Below, one piece after another: positions 45,338 to 56,662 of a stretch of DNA of 64,000 nt (positions are counted from its first letter, which is position 1; each line of letters opens with the position of its first letter). A program made the translations under genes and the position numbers. The notes under the pieces were generated by a model that saw nothing but the letters and a program-made list of their open reading frames with translations, ran no database searches and had not been told where the DNA came from. Source of the DNA: Botryosphaeria dothidea (Eukaryota; Ascomycota; Dothideomycetes; Botryosphaeriales; Botryosphaeriaceae). The stretch is from contig WWBZ02000073.1 in the NCBI GenBank assembly GCA_011503125.2, forward strand, positions 434,001 to 498,000, read 5' to 3'.

Positions 45338-48300
45338 GGGGGATAAAAAGAAAGAAGGGGGAAGAGGGAAGGCAAGGTTGACGACGGTCAACATTTCAGC
45401 AAATGGTTGGCAAGTTTGGATGATTGCAAGCTGATGCCGCGTTTAGTCGGCTTCGTGCCGTGGTCGGAAAGCCCTTTGGATCAGGGAAGGTTGCGGGAGG
45501 AACATCTGGGAATGAGATTGGAAAATATGGGCTCTGTGGTGTTTTTTGGGTCTTTATTCTTGACGATCTTTGTGGCATTGGACACAGGGAAAATATGCCA
45601 TTATACCCCGGGCGCTTTATTTACTTTCAACCGGACATCAATACAGTAGCATCTAGACTCATCGTAACCAGAAATTCAGATGAACTCCGATAGGAACGTG
45701 TGTCTTTTCTCACTGCTTTGAACAACACAGTTCACAGAAAAAGAAAAGGCGTTTCCCACGGGATACGCCTTTTCTGGTAGCTAGAGTACACCTCCCTTCC
45801 TCAAATGTTTATCAATGGTGCAAAGAACCGTGACATCTACGAAAGAAGAGATCTTCAGGGGCTCTGATCATCATACGATGATGGCCCGGACCTCTCAGAG
45901 CCGTATCATATACAGCGTGTCCTCCGACTGTTGATCATCTTGACTGTTCCAACGGGAGGAAGGCCCCACGGAGGGAGATATAGAAAATGCCGCATTCGGG
46001 ATTGACGGCAGGGCGTCTGCTAGTCTATTGCGTGTACCAAGTAAATAGAGATACAGGTCTGGTGTTATCTCTTAGCATGCAGACGGCGGTGTTTTCACTG
46101 GTGCAACGGATGGATGGGTGCAGAGCATGCATGACGCGACAGTGGGGTGATTCAGGTGACAAAGGTGCGGTATACGAGCATTTGCGCGTGGGTGAGAGAG
46201 GAGAGCGCGGAAGTTTCTAGGTAACAAAGTTGGTCTGCGAGGATTGGATGTTAGCTTCATTGAGTCCCGATTCGGGGTTTTATGTGCCGATTATTCTCGG
46301 ACCGTCACTTCCTCCATCTGTTGTAATGCGGATCAGACGATGATAGTGCTGTTCTTGGCGATTTTAGGTACACGTCAAGTACATGTGCCGCTTTGGATGA
46401 ACGGCTTTTCTGCATGTCGTGTGTAGCAGCAGTTTAACGGGACAACGCAACCATACTTTCGCATTGGAGTGTGCAGAGGTGCTGCAGCTGACGGTAAGCG
46501 GTCACGACCTTCAACAAAATATATCTTCCATATGGAGTAGAAGAAGCATTTATCCGGACGCAGGCGTAACCGATTTTGGGGACAAAGTCATCCAGACGAA
46601 TGCTTCGACGGCCCATGAGACTTGATCAGACCTTTGTCAAGCCTCATGCTCGGATTATCATGTTCGGCACTAACTGTCGGCTGCAGTGCCCCTCTGTATT
46701 GGATTGCGCAAAGGCATATGACTGCAAAATTTGCTCTGGTAGGACAAGTGCTGTCATGGCGGCCCGGTCGAGGCCCACGAGGGTGGCAAAGGGGGTTCCC
46801 GGTATCACGACTGTGGGGAAACGGTGAGGCACGAGACCACGATAGGAATGAGAAGTGGTATTAAACATCTGCCAGGGTTGTAAAATAAAGTACTTGAGCA
46901 CAGCCCATGCATCCTGTGAGGGTGTAGTGACGGTTGATTTAATCGAGATCTTGTTCAAAGCTTGTTTGGCTGCCCGTCAGTCTTGTCCTTACATCTTGTG
47001 AGATGTTTCCTCAACCGGAAGATGGTAACTAGTGGAATTGAATGAGTAGTTGTTCGACTACTGTTCGCAAATGTCTACTGGTTTTGCCGCAAGGAGTTGA
47101 GGGGGACATGATCTGATCGGCATTCCTGGGACATATGAATTTCTCCGAAAAGTTTGTTAGAGCTGTGCTTTTAGTCAAAGTATCGATGTTCGAGACTGAG
47201 TTATTCGGCAGTGGTGTGATGGTGTGTGTAGCCAACTGATCTTTCAAATCTATCTGCGGCGGGCGACACGGAGAAAGCGGCAGGTATGGAGCGAGAGAAG
47301 ACCGTGCTCTGGAAGATAGAGTTGACATCAAGGTGTTCTTCGGAGCACAGATATATCAAGGGCGGTTTAGCAAAGACTTCCGCCGAAGACACGAGGATGG
47401 AAAGGAGACCGAGACGGCAGAATTCTCCCAATTCCGCTCCGTTCCAGAGTTCCGAAACACGCTCAGGGAAGCTGGATTTGTGGGATCTGAGCCGGCAAGC
47501 GCTACACATTGAGGAATGGAAGCGAGGGTCGCCAGGCGCGTGAGGAGAGTGGGCGCGGACGTGCTCCGAAGCTTCTCAGGAAGAATTGCCCTGTTTAGCA
47601 ACAAGTCCACGGCGGCGAGGCATCTGAGTTGGGAATGACGCGTGCTGGGCTGGTCGGAGCTTGAGGACCCTGGGCTGCAACGGGCCGCGTCGGCAGCGCT
47701 CCCAGCTGCCGTTGTCTCCCGACTTCCACCAAATCGGCCTAAAATTAGAGTATCCAGAGCACAACGCGGGGAAGGCTGATGGCCAGGAGTCAGGGGAGCG
47801 CTGATGAAACCCAAGAGTTTGCCAACCGTCTTGTCCTCGTCTTCCTCGTCCTCACGCACGGCGGGGGATTGTCCCGATTGACCGCTTCAGGCCATCCGGC
47901 CGCGTAGCCCCGATTGTGCACCGACACGGCCGTAGTCTTCTGCGTTGTTCTTCCGCCGCCCGCCTGCTCAGCAGGCACATACGTGCGAACTCCGCCGGAG
48001 CCGCATGTCTTAGCTGACTTGCATCCGGAGAAACGGGCGGCGAAAGCGTGGAATTGCGAGTGGTGGTCGACGAACAGGCCATCCTCCCGTCGGCAGCTAG
48101 CATGTAGCCTCGGTCGAAGCAGAGCGTGCGGGGTTTAGTAAACGAGGCTGCTGAGCAAGCAGCGACGAGGTGATGGCGGCGCTGTTGGAGATCTGCAGAG
48201 AAGCTTGTCGATGACGACGCCAGCGGTTTCGAAGAGTCCGGGGCGCGAGCTTCCAGAAGCGCGACTGCGACGCTGGTTGGCCTCGAGCAGGAGGAGCATG

Positions 48301-49275
48301 CCGTTTCGGGGCTGAACGCCAGAGTTTATCGCGTCGGCGGGGCTGCCGCGACGATCTTTTTTTCAGCGCACTCACCTTTTTTCTCTCCTCCGTCTGCCGC
48401 TGAAACGCCTCCCTCACTCCTCGAGACCGGCCCACCGCTGCTGCCTTTTCTTCACCCCGCGGCTCTGTTACTGCTTCCAGCCTCCGCCCCGGCCGCCAAC
48501 GCATGCACCACGGCGCGCATAGCCCTATGCTCCGTCGAGCAGGTCGCCCCGACAAACTTCAGCGCCGTGCCCGCCCACCAGCGAACGCAGCCACAGCGGC
48601 GGCGGGGCGGACGCCAGATTCGTGTCGCTGTCCGACCCAGCGCCAGACTTTGGACCACCGCACGAGCAGGGTCCCGCCTTCTTCTCGTGCGTACCGTCCA
48701 AAAAGCCCGCATTGCTGCGCTCGGGACGGTCCTGTGCCCTGAGGCGAGCCACCAATGCCTGAAGAAAAACAGAGGCGAGAGGCGTGAAGGCGGCGGCGGC
48801 GGAGGAGGAGGCGTGGTGGAGGTCTGCATGGATTTGCTGTATGTCGCGGAGAACGGTAGGGCTGGGCGCCCAGACGGGCGACGGGCGCAGGGCGTTGGGG
48901 ATTCGAGGTAGGTAATCCACGGTTGCTTCGGCAGCTCGAGCTCACTTCTCGGCCCAAGAGGGCTGAGAGGGCTCCCCGGTACTGGACTTGACGCCCGCCT
49001 TACGGCCGCCGCCACACCGACAGCTCCAGCCCGCATGATGCAATCGTTGGCCAACGCCAGCCTAGCGAGCCAGAGCTCCGGCCCTACTGACTTCTAGCAT
49101 CCTCCGTCTCAGCTTGCCGACTGATATATACCACCCTCGCTTTCGCTTCTGCTCATTCCCCAACCGTCCCTGTTCCTTTCTAGCCTTTCCTTAGAGCTGC
49201 TTTTGGCCTTATCAGTCTCTGCATTCCTCAATTAATCTGCACTTCACAACCCTTCCTTCACCTCAGACTTCCAAA
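45338..49275. other. Long intergenic region with a foldback element and no supported gene
   Basis: About 3.9 kb. It contains perfect-stem hairpins at 45743-45774 and 45860-45902 and the foldback element listed separately at 46473-46698. From 47.3 to 49.05 kb, GC-rich minus-strand open frames occur (47356-47859, 48452-49054, 48525-48920). The last has a fairly protein-like composition (IPNALRPSPVWAPSPTVLRD) but no domain, no supported splicing and overlapping alternatives, so it is left as unproven. The pyrimidine-rich stretch before 49276 is the promoter/leader of the oxidoreductase. Confidence 0.5.
46473..46698. mobile_element. Foldback (MITE-like) element, copy 2
   Basis: Ends read CAGAGGTGCTGCAGCTGACG on the left and, reverse-complemented, ACAGAGGGGCACTGCAGCCG on the right. 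Inner arms meet near GAAGCATTTATCCGGACG and GATGACTTTG. The right arm aligns with that of the 34.5-kb copy through TTAGTGCC and AAGGTC to GCATTCGTC. No coding capacity. Confidence 0.68.
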
Positions 49276-50523
49276 ATGGTTCAGAACAAGAGCTTCATCT
49301 TCAAGAACCCGCCCACTGGCGTTCCCAAGCCCGGCGTTGACCTCACCGTCGAGGACCGCGGTTTTGACATCGATGCTGCTCCCCCGGCCGGCGGCATCAC
49401 CCTCAAGAACTACTATGCATCCCTGGACCCCTACCAGCGCGGCCGTATGCGGGATCCCAAGATCAAGTCCTACTTCCCCTCTTTCCAGCTGGACCAGCCC
49501 ATCGACAACCGTGTCGTCAGCAAGATCCTGAAGAGCGACAACTCCAAGTTCAAGCCAGGTGACATCGTTGTCGGCATGCTTCCCATCCAGGAGTACACTG
49601 CCCTTGACGCCAAGAAGACTGAGGGCATCCAGCACATCCAGAACCCCTTCGGCCTGCACCCCTCTCACTTCATTGGTGCTCTTGGCATGCCCGGTCTTAC
49701 CGCCTGGAGCTCTTTCTACGAGATTGGCAAGCCCAAGAAGGGCGAGACCATCTTCATTTCTGCCGCCAGCGGTGCCGTTGGCCAGATTGTCGGCCAGCTG
49801 GCCAAGCACGAAGGACTCAAGGTCATTGGCAGTGTTGGTGACGACAAGAAGCTCGAGTACATCACCAAGGAACTCGGCTTTGACGCTGGCTTCAACTACA
49901 AGAAGGAGAAGCCCCGTGACGCCCTGGCCCGTCTGGCTCCCGATGGAATTGACATTTACTACGAGAACGTCGGTGGTGAGACCCTTGAGGCCGCCATTGA
50001 AGCTATGAACAACCATGGCAGAATCAGTAAGTTTTGCTTTTTCTTCATCCTTATCCACACCCTTCCGACGATGAAAATTTTCTACCAACATATCGCAATT
50101 TTTCGGAATCTCGTCATGTCGACATCTTCCACCAACTCTGAGGAACAAAGCTTGAATCTCACTTCATCAAACTCAAGACAGCAATTTGTTGTCATGTGAC
50201 TAACTTAGTCATCAGTCGCCTGCGGCATGATCTCGCAGTACAACCTGACACCCGAGGAGCGCTACGGCATCACGAACCTGTTCATGGTGACGACCAAGCG
50301 CATCACGATGCGCGGCTTCATCGTTGCCGACGCGGACATGGGTCCCAAGTACGCTGTCGAGCACCAGAAGAAGCTGCAACAGTGGATCCACGATGGCTCC
50401 TTCAAGGCCAAGACGCACGTCGATGTCGGCGTCGAGAACGCCGTCGATGCCTTCCTCGGCATGTTGAACGGAAAGAACTTCGGGAAGACGGTGCTGCAGA
50501 TTGCGGATATTGAGAAGGAGTAG
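49276..50523 (+). CDS. MDR-superfamily NADPH-dependent alkenal/alkenone oxidoreductase
   Basis: Exons 49276-50026 and 50216-50523 give 352 aa. The protein is a zinc-free medium-chain reductase of the prostaglandin reductase / leukotriene B4 12-hydroxydehydrogenase-like group: LKNYYASLDPYQRGRM at the N-terminus, MPGLTAWSSFYEIGKPKKGE, the nucleotide-binding ISAASGAVGQIVGQLAK, YYENVGGETLEAAI, and the closing VDVGVENAVDAFLGML. Members reduce alpha,beta-unsaturated aldehydes and ketones with NADPH, often as cytosolic detoxification or in secondary metabolism. The 189-nt intron is longer than most here and is A/T-richer. The ATG has good context (tccaaaATGg). The physiological substrate cannot be read from sequence. 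Confidence 0.88.
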
Positions 50524-52305
50524 GAAAGGTGGATGATACCCAGTTTTATCTTTTCTTCGTGAGAATAGGGATGCGTGGGGATGGAATATGGTGGAGGTCC
50601 TTTTTTGATTATGACGTATGCCGGGCTTTGCGTGTGTATCATGACGGCTTATGACAGCAACAACAGAAGACCCCGAAGCCTGTGAGGCTTCATACCGATA
50701 ATTTGAATGAAGAATTGAAGAATATTATACACGCAACACAGTGTTCTTGTTAACGGTAGCTAAACAAATTTGCTAGCTGCGCCTGTAATGGCCTGGAAAG
50801 GAGGCACTATTCGGCCCTGGCCGTCGGCAGCACACCTCCAACCATACTCGGCATAAATCATTCCGTTCGATATCCATTCATTCTAGCATGTTCAACATCT
50901 TCGAGAGCAGCGGGTGCCCCATCATCCGCTCATAATGCTGCGATGTTCCAATTACATGGCCTGATGATACTCATGACTACTTTATTGCGTGGCACGCATC
51001 TATTCGAATAGTGTATAGTCGAATCAAGAAGGGCCGCCCCAAAAGTATAAAGAGGAGGGGAGGGTCAAGCACCCGCCGCGAAAGCACCGAAGTGTTGGTG
51101 TGCTGTGAGGAGGAATGCTGATGTTTTGATGCATACATCGGTCTCTCACGGTGTGGAGGGAATCCTGGAAGGTGAGGCCTACTTTTTGAATGAAGTATCC
51201 AGACACACCACACGTCAGCACGGAGATCAACGGTCATGCGTTTTCCGGGCTAGTCGAGGCTTTGTGAGAGTTGGGCGGCCGATTCATTCAAGCAAAAGTG
51301 CGTCACTGGTAAATGCTCTTCCACGTGGAAAGATGAGACGTTTGGGTGACGTGGAGATGTATGAGGTCCGCTGATCATTTGGGTTCGATCTTTCGGGAGG
51401 TCTTTAAATACGGATGTGATCCTCTAGATAGACAGACTCTGCTTTCAATAAGGCGTAGCCTCAGCGAAGTCAGAGGTATGTACATATACCTCACTCTTTA
51501 TTAAGATCAACGCAAATTATACTAGCCCTCCGCTCTCCGCCTTAAATCCTTCAGACGCGCTTATTTCCGCCACCTTTTTTCCCCAACACAGGTTTCTCAA
51601 ATTATGAGAAAGATAGGCATCATTATCGAGTGTCAAGACCCATCGTGCCTCATCCGTAGTAAGCATGTTCACCTACAGCATATGAAAGCGGTTCGAGACT
51701 TAATTATCAGCTGTACCGCAGTATCCATCATCATGACCCCATCAAGGCCCCACAAGTAGCCGGTGGTGAGCGCCGACAGCCTCTAGAAAGCATAGCTTCA
51801 TAGGGAGTCGAAGTATTCGTCCGGACGTGGGCGCATTGCATTTTTTGAAACAAAACGATCCGGACGAATGCTTCCACTCCCCGTAATGCTTATATTTCTA
51901 TGGCCTTCAATAGGAAAATCGCATCTAGTGCTAATTATATCTAGTAGTGCAGAAATCTTGGCCGTAGAGATGTCGGGCATTGATCTGGACGAGTATTTGA
52001 GACAAGATCCGTTCCATTTTCAGGTTTCAGTAGCATACCCATTGAACAGACTGCCTTTAGCCAGAACACCGCCTCTCCTCAAAAATTGCATTAACTTTTC
52101 TCAGCTACAGCGCCGTTATACCAGTGTCGGACTGTATTAATACTTGCTCTCGGCTAGGTGATGCCGAAGTCGAATCTGATGCTGATACTCTCTACGTCAA
52201 TATACACACGCTAGTCGTCTTCCGAAATCAAGGAAGCAATAGCCTCATCATACCTCCAACCCGGCTTCTTTCTACTTTGCCCTTTCCTTCAAGGAATTTT
52301 CTTCC
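50524..52305. other. Intergenic region with a foldback element
   Basis: About 1.8 kb between convergent genes. It is A/T-richer than the coding DNA around it and holds the third foldback element copy (51745-51958). Open frames here are under 100 codons with no recognisable domain. Confidence 0.5.
51745..51958. mobile_element. Foldback (MITE-like) element, copy 3
   Basis: The core inverted repeat is the best preserved of the family: 51804-51825 against the reverse complement of 51859-51880 matches at 20 of 22 positions and shares ATTCGTCCGGA. The left arm shares CCTCTAGAAAGCAT with the 34.5-kb copy; the right arm aligns with it across about 75 bp with mostly C/T and G/A differences. Outer ends are degraded, so limits are approximate. 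Confidence 0.68.
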
Positions 52306-53529
52306 CTATTCAGTCGTCGGGATGCTCGGTGTAGAGCTGTTCGTGGCTGTGTTCCCGCCCTTCCTGCGAGGGATCTTCAGGACGGCATTGTCCCGGTATC
52401 CCTGAGCAATCTCAACCTTGCCACTACCTGACTTCTTTCTACCATTCATACCCTCTTCTGCAGCCCTTTCAGCTACGGCTTGACCTCTACCGAGTGAGGT
52501 GGAGGTCTGCAAGGGAACCCCCTCCCGTTTAGTCGTTCTCCCCCGGCGATAATCCATCACCGCCACCCCAAGACCCGAACTGGGGGCGTTCTTGTCCCCA
52601 AAGAAACCACCATTCTTTCCATTCACCTGTGGCACCACAGCACGCCCCTCTACAGGCCTCTCAGCGAGACCCCTGCGCCTCCCGCCAGCCATCCCACGAA
52701 CTTGCGCCGCGCAGCAGTGGCATCGACAGCTCGTTTCTCTTCCCCGACATTCCTCAGAGCCCTGCCCCATTCCAGGCAACTGCTCTCTGACGCTACGTCC
52801 ATCCTCACCCGTCCGCCGCTGCCCCACGCGCTCCGGAGACGATCGCACACGGCCCCGACCAGCCCGGCTCGTCCCCACTCCCATCTTCGCATCAGCAAAG
52901 GCCGCCCGCTCATCCTCGCACACAACGCTCTTTCCTTCCGCACCGGCCGGGCCAGCAGCCTCCGCCTTCCCCGGACCGCGAACGGCGGCCCAGGCGCTCT
53001 TGCCCCCACCGGCACCTCCTCCCGCAGCAGCAGTGAGACGCGCCAACTTCTCCCGCAACGCCGCGATCGCGGCCTTTGTCGCTTCGATCTCGTGCCGGCG
53101 CGTCTTCTTCTTCGAGGCCTCCCTCTCGGTCTCGGTGATTGGGGTCTGTTTGTGGTGGGTGTCGGAGGTGGATGGGGAGCGGTGCTGCGGGGCGGGGCGG
53201 GAAGGCGGTCGGACACCCCGGGGGGTTTTGACGTTACCGTAGAATGAGCGAGAGAATAGCTCTGGCGTGATGGGTTGAAGGGGGGTGCGAGATGACTGGG
53301 TGGGACCGGCAGTCGGGCTGGTGTTGAGCTCGAGCGGCCTGCGCGGCGGTATGTTGTTGGGACGCAGACTCTTAGGCAAGTTCGGCGTGGTGACGGTGTC
53401 CGAGAAAGACATCCGGGGAGCGTTGGGTGGTTGGCCGGGTTCGCTCTCACGGCGAAGTGGATGTTGAGAGGGGTTCTCTTCGGAAGCCTTGTTGGCGTTG
53501 CTGGCGGATGGTTGGTCCTGTTGCGCCAT
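52306..53529 (-). CDS. Hypothetical disordered protein with a short coiled coil
   Basis: A single-exon frame of 407 aa from an ATG at 53529. The N-terminal 125 residues are Pro/Ser/Thr-rich and disordered, with TPLQPITPELFSRSFYG and KTPRGVRPPSR as the most conserved-looking parts. A charged helical stretch follows (TETEREASKKKTRRHEIEAT then AIAALREKLARLTAAAGG), compatible with a short coiled coil. The rest is basic, Gly/Arg-rich and low complexity, ending NTATNSSTPSIPTTE. I do not recognise the family. The frame is long for this A/T-balanced neighbourhood and the start context is good, but overlapping open frames on the other strand mean the C-terminal half should be treated with caution. It converges on the oxidoreductase to its left. 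Confidence 0.55.
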   Translation of the reverse strand: MAQQDQPSASNANKASEENPSQHPLRRESEPGQPPNAPRMSFSDTVTTPNLPKSLRPNNIPPRRPLELNTSPTAGPTQSSRTPLQPITPELFSRSFYGNVKTPRGVRPPSRPAPQHRSPSTSDTHHKQTPITETEREASKKKTRRHEIEATKAAIAALREKLARLTAAAGGGAGGGKSAWAAVRGPGKAEAAGPAGAEGKSVVCEDERAAFADAKMGVGTSRAGRGRVRSSPERVGQRRTGEDGRSVREQLPGMGQGSEECRGRETSCRCHCCAAQVRGMAGGRRRGLAERPVEGRAVVPQVNGKNGGFFGDKNAPSSGLGVAVMDYRRGRTTKREGVPLQTSTSLGRGQAVAERAAEEGMNGRKKSGSGKVEIAQGYRDNAVLKIPRRKGGNTATNSSTPSIPTTE

Positions 53530-54173
53530 GTTTGTGGTAGGTTGATCAAGCGCAGTGGTGGTTCGTGCTTATAGTAGTTGACCTTGTCGTTGTTTTAAAT
53601 GTAGAGTGTCGAGGGCGGACTGGGTCTCTGTTAGTGGACGTAGACAGAGAAGAAAGATGAAGGTATTTGGCAGGGCGTGAAAGACTGATAGGTCGGCCAA
53701 AGGGTCTTGACGGATCGTCGGAAGGGCGAGGGAAGAACGCAATTGGGATGATACACTCACCTTCAAGATGAATCACTGAATAGAAGTTTAAGAAGCCACT
53801 CCTCATAAAAGACTAGAATTGGAAAACCCTTGCCCGCTTCTTCAAAAGGCTCTCGTTGCAAAAATAAGAAGGGGCTCAAGAAAGCACATAGAAATTTTAC
53901 GCATTGTCTTTAGAGCAATGAGTGCCATCTGCAAGCCGTCTGTTCCAAATGTGAAGTTCAGATACGCACACTTTGGGCCTTTATCATTAATCTCTAGGCT
54001 TTATGCCCCCGTGTATCAGCAACAGAGTTCCAAAGCCCAGATCCCCGTAAAGTAATCAAGCAAAGCTCAACGCTAACAATGCCACCTCGCCACAAAACTG
54101 CAGTCTCCTAGCAAGCGCCAGTCAAAAATACGGACCGACAGCCCGGGCCAAACCTCTTCCCTCAGTGAGCCAC
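53530..54173. other. Intergenic region
   Basis: About 640 bp; promoter of the disordered-protein gene to the left and 3' flank of the RGG-protein gene to the right. Nothing else is seen. Confidence 0.5.
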
Positions 54174-55163
54174 TTAGTCATCCCGGTTGCCCTTCTGATT
54201 CTCAGCCTCACCACCCTCCTCGCCACTCTCTTCCCTCCTCCAGCTGCCTGCAGGGACCTGACCCGCATTATCCCAAGTGCCGTTACCGCGCGCACCACCA
54301 TAGCCACTACCGTGATCAGATCCAGCAGCCGAACGATAACCACCACGGCCACGACCACGGCCACGACCACGACCACGTCCTCCACCACGGCCACCGCGTG
54401 CATTGTTGTAGCCGCCGCGCTGCGGGTTCACACCGTCGCCGCTGCCGTCCTCGCCCGGCCGCGGAGCGCGGTAGTCCCAGTCCATCGAGAAATTCTTGTT
54501 GGCGCCGTTGCTCTCGAAGAACGCGCCCTGCGGATTCCCCGTGCGCTGCCTGAACGCATCCCCGCCATCCCCCTGGCCGCCATAGAACCCGCCAGCACCA
54601 GCCTCGGGTCGGGTCGTCGGCGGCTCGCGAAACCGGCTGGCAGCGGCGGTGACGGTCGACAGCAGCGCGGCCATGTCGACGGGGACGCCGGTGAGCCAGC
54701 GCTTGACGTCGTCGAGCTGGCGCTGTGACGCGGTCGCCTGGCTGCGGGTCTTGCGCAGGTCGGACGCCAGGTCGGCGAGGGCCTCGTCCTTTGCGCGGAG
54801 CTGTGAGTTCTGGGTGGAGAGGATGGCGCGGAGCTCTTGGTCTTTGGCGGTGGCGGCGGCAGCAGAAGTGGTGGGGAAGTGAGCGGGAGGAGGTTCCTCC
54901 TTGTTGTCGGTGGCGGAGGAGGGGTCCTCCTGGGTGGTTTTTTCCGCGGCGCTGATGGCGTTGAGGGCGTTGTAGGGGTTGTTGCTGCCGGCGTCGATGT
55001 CTTCGCGGTTGGAGCGGTTGGGACGAGGACCTTTGCCACCGCGGCGACGGTTGTTCTTGTTGGTGGGACGGCTGGTGCCGCTGTGGTGGATGGATAGTCA
55101 GTAGGCTGGTAAAGGGGATCATGTAAGATAGGCTTACTGGTCAGAGGGCAAGTTATCCGACAT
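54174..55163 (-). CDS. RGG-repeat protein with coiled coil, probable RNA-binding
   Basis: Exons 55163-55138 and 55080-54174, joined over a 57-nt intron (gtaagc to cag), give 310 aa. The first exon encodes MSDNLPSD. A basic N-terminal patch follows (TNKNNRRRGGKGPRPNRSN), then an acidic/proline segment, then a helical, coiled-coil-like stretch (AKDQELRAILSTQNSQLRAK to QRQLDDVKRWLTGVPV). The C-terminal third is Gly-rich with a run of GRGRGRGRGRGG (RGG/RG box), typical of RNA-binding or methylated proteins. The tail is acidic. The frame was chosen because it is continuous from a good ATG through the coiled coil to the RG box; two other long overlapping frames break these features. No named family is recognised. 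Confidence 0.68.
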
Positions 55164-55625
55164 GTTGATGTACGCTCGAAGGTGCAGTATATGGCGGAGC
55201 GTATTGTAGGGGGCAGAACCGGAGAGATAAAGTAGTTGGAAGTAGGACGTTATGAAGACGGTAGGGAAAAGTGGCGGACTTTGACCGCGAAGCGAGACTA
55301 GCGCAAGGTTATATGAATGGTATCACTATGATTGCGAGTGGTTTCCAGATCTATCTCATGAAGGGGGAATTTGTTAGGTTGTCACTGCCGTTGACTATCA
55401 ATTGTTTGGTTAAAGGCTCTAGCAAACAATTCAATCACCTGTTCTCCAGATGTAGGACGAGAGGGTAATAAGAAAGACTGGTCTTCCAAAGCAAACGAGA
55501 ACTTTTCTAGAGACCCAAGGTTATCCAGATTCTTTCATTATCATAATATATATACTCTCAGAAACTCGAGATCTCCGTCTCACCAGGCTCTTGACATGAA
55601 TTCGTGCAAACGTTTGGCCGATTAC
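55164..55625. other. Intergenic region
   Basis: About 460 bp: promoter of the RGG-protein gene and 3' flank of the SDR gene. It is A/T-rich around 55480-55560. Nothing else is seen. Confidence 0.5.
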
Positions 55626-56662
55626 TTAACCTTGCATCTCCAGGCCTCCAGTGCCATGGAGCACCTCACCGCTGAAGTAGGAACCGTATGGGCTGGCGAG
55701 GAAGACATAAGCAGTTGCTACCTCGACCGGCATACCCGGGCGGTTCAACGGGGCTTCTCCAACTCCCAGACCCTTCATCACCTCTGGAGGATTGCCCTTG
55801 GTAGCCGGCTGAAGCGGTGTCCAGCTGCCAAAGAGTCAGAAATGCAAAGCACTGGATGGGACGGATGCACTTACATGATACCGGGAGCGACTGCGTTGAC
55901 GCGGATGCCATGCTTTGCCTGCTGCTGTGCCAAAGAGCGGGTGAATGTTGTAATGGCTCCCTTGGTGGACGAGTAGTCGACAAGTTGAGGATTGCCCATG
56001 TATGCAGCAACTGAAGAAGAGTTTATGATGCAATCACCACGCTTCATGTGCTTCAGAGCAAACTTGGTCATGGCGAACATGGACAGAACGTTTGTGCGGT
56101 AGGTCTTTTCGACAGCTTCCAGATTGATGTCCCGGAATTCGTTGCAGATTTCCTGCATGGCGCCTAGGCATTACTGTCAAACATTTGTATGCAAGCTAAA
56201 TGAAGGAAAGGACGTACTGTTGTTGACGAGGACGTTGAGCTTGCCGAAAGCCTTGATGTGGCCTTCGACGGCCGTCCTGCAGTTTTCCTCGTCGCGCAGA
56301 TTCAGGGACATGAGATTGGCCCTTCTGCCAGCTTTTTCAATCCGAGACTTTGTCCATTGGGCATCCTTCTCTTCCTCTGGCAAGTAGACAATGGAGATGT
56401 CGGCGCCTTCCCGTGCCATGAGGATTGCCACGGAGCGGCCAATACCGGAGTCGCCGCCGGTGATCAGTACGGCTTTGTCCTTGAGTAGGTCGCGACCTTC
56501 ATACTCCTTCAGATAGGGCTTAGTATCGTCTGACCAGAACTCGAGCTGTGTGAAGTTTGCTGCGGGCTTCAGATCCGAATCAAGTCCAGGGCCGCCTTCC
56601 TGATCCTGGGGTTGGAGCTCGACGCTCGGGTAAGCGGTGAGGGGCTTCTGTTGCTGCGACAT
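55626..56662 (-). CDS. YhdF-type short-chain dehydrogenase/reductase
   Basis: Exons 56662-56218, 56163-55875 and 55824-55626 give 310 aa. An N-terminal extension of about 60 residues (YPSVELQPQDQEGGPGLD, then LEFWSDDTKPYLKEYEGRDL) precedes the Rossmann fold. Motifs are TGGDSGIG at about 69-76, NVLVNNSAMQ split by intron 1, catalytic Ser in NSSSVAAYMG, YSSTKGA (YxxxK), and PG near VAPGIIWTPLQP formed over intron 2. The extension and the DSGIG variant are typical of the YhdF/general-stress 39-like SDR group, found in bacteria and fungi and often stress-induced. It ends in GEVLHGTGGLEMQG. The first in-frame ATG at 56740 is rejected: the one at 56662 matches the family start. Substrate unknown. 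It shares a 403-bp divergent promoter with an F-box-like gene. Confidence 0.87.

Noticed and set aside
45743..45774. GC stem followed by T-rich arm resembling an intrinsic terminator
   Set aside because: This is a eukaryotic Pol II context where such hairpins do not act as terminators; reported only as a structural curiosity.
48525..48920. A 131-codon minus-strand open frame with protein-like composition
   Set aside because: No domain, no clear partner exons and competing overlapping frames; possible small gene but unsupported.
49258..50148. A 296-codon minus-strand open frame
   Set aside because: Antisense to the MDR oxidoreductase, with the mirror pattern produced by its biased codon use; no domain.
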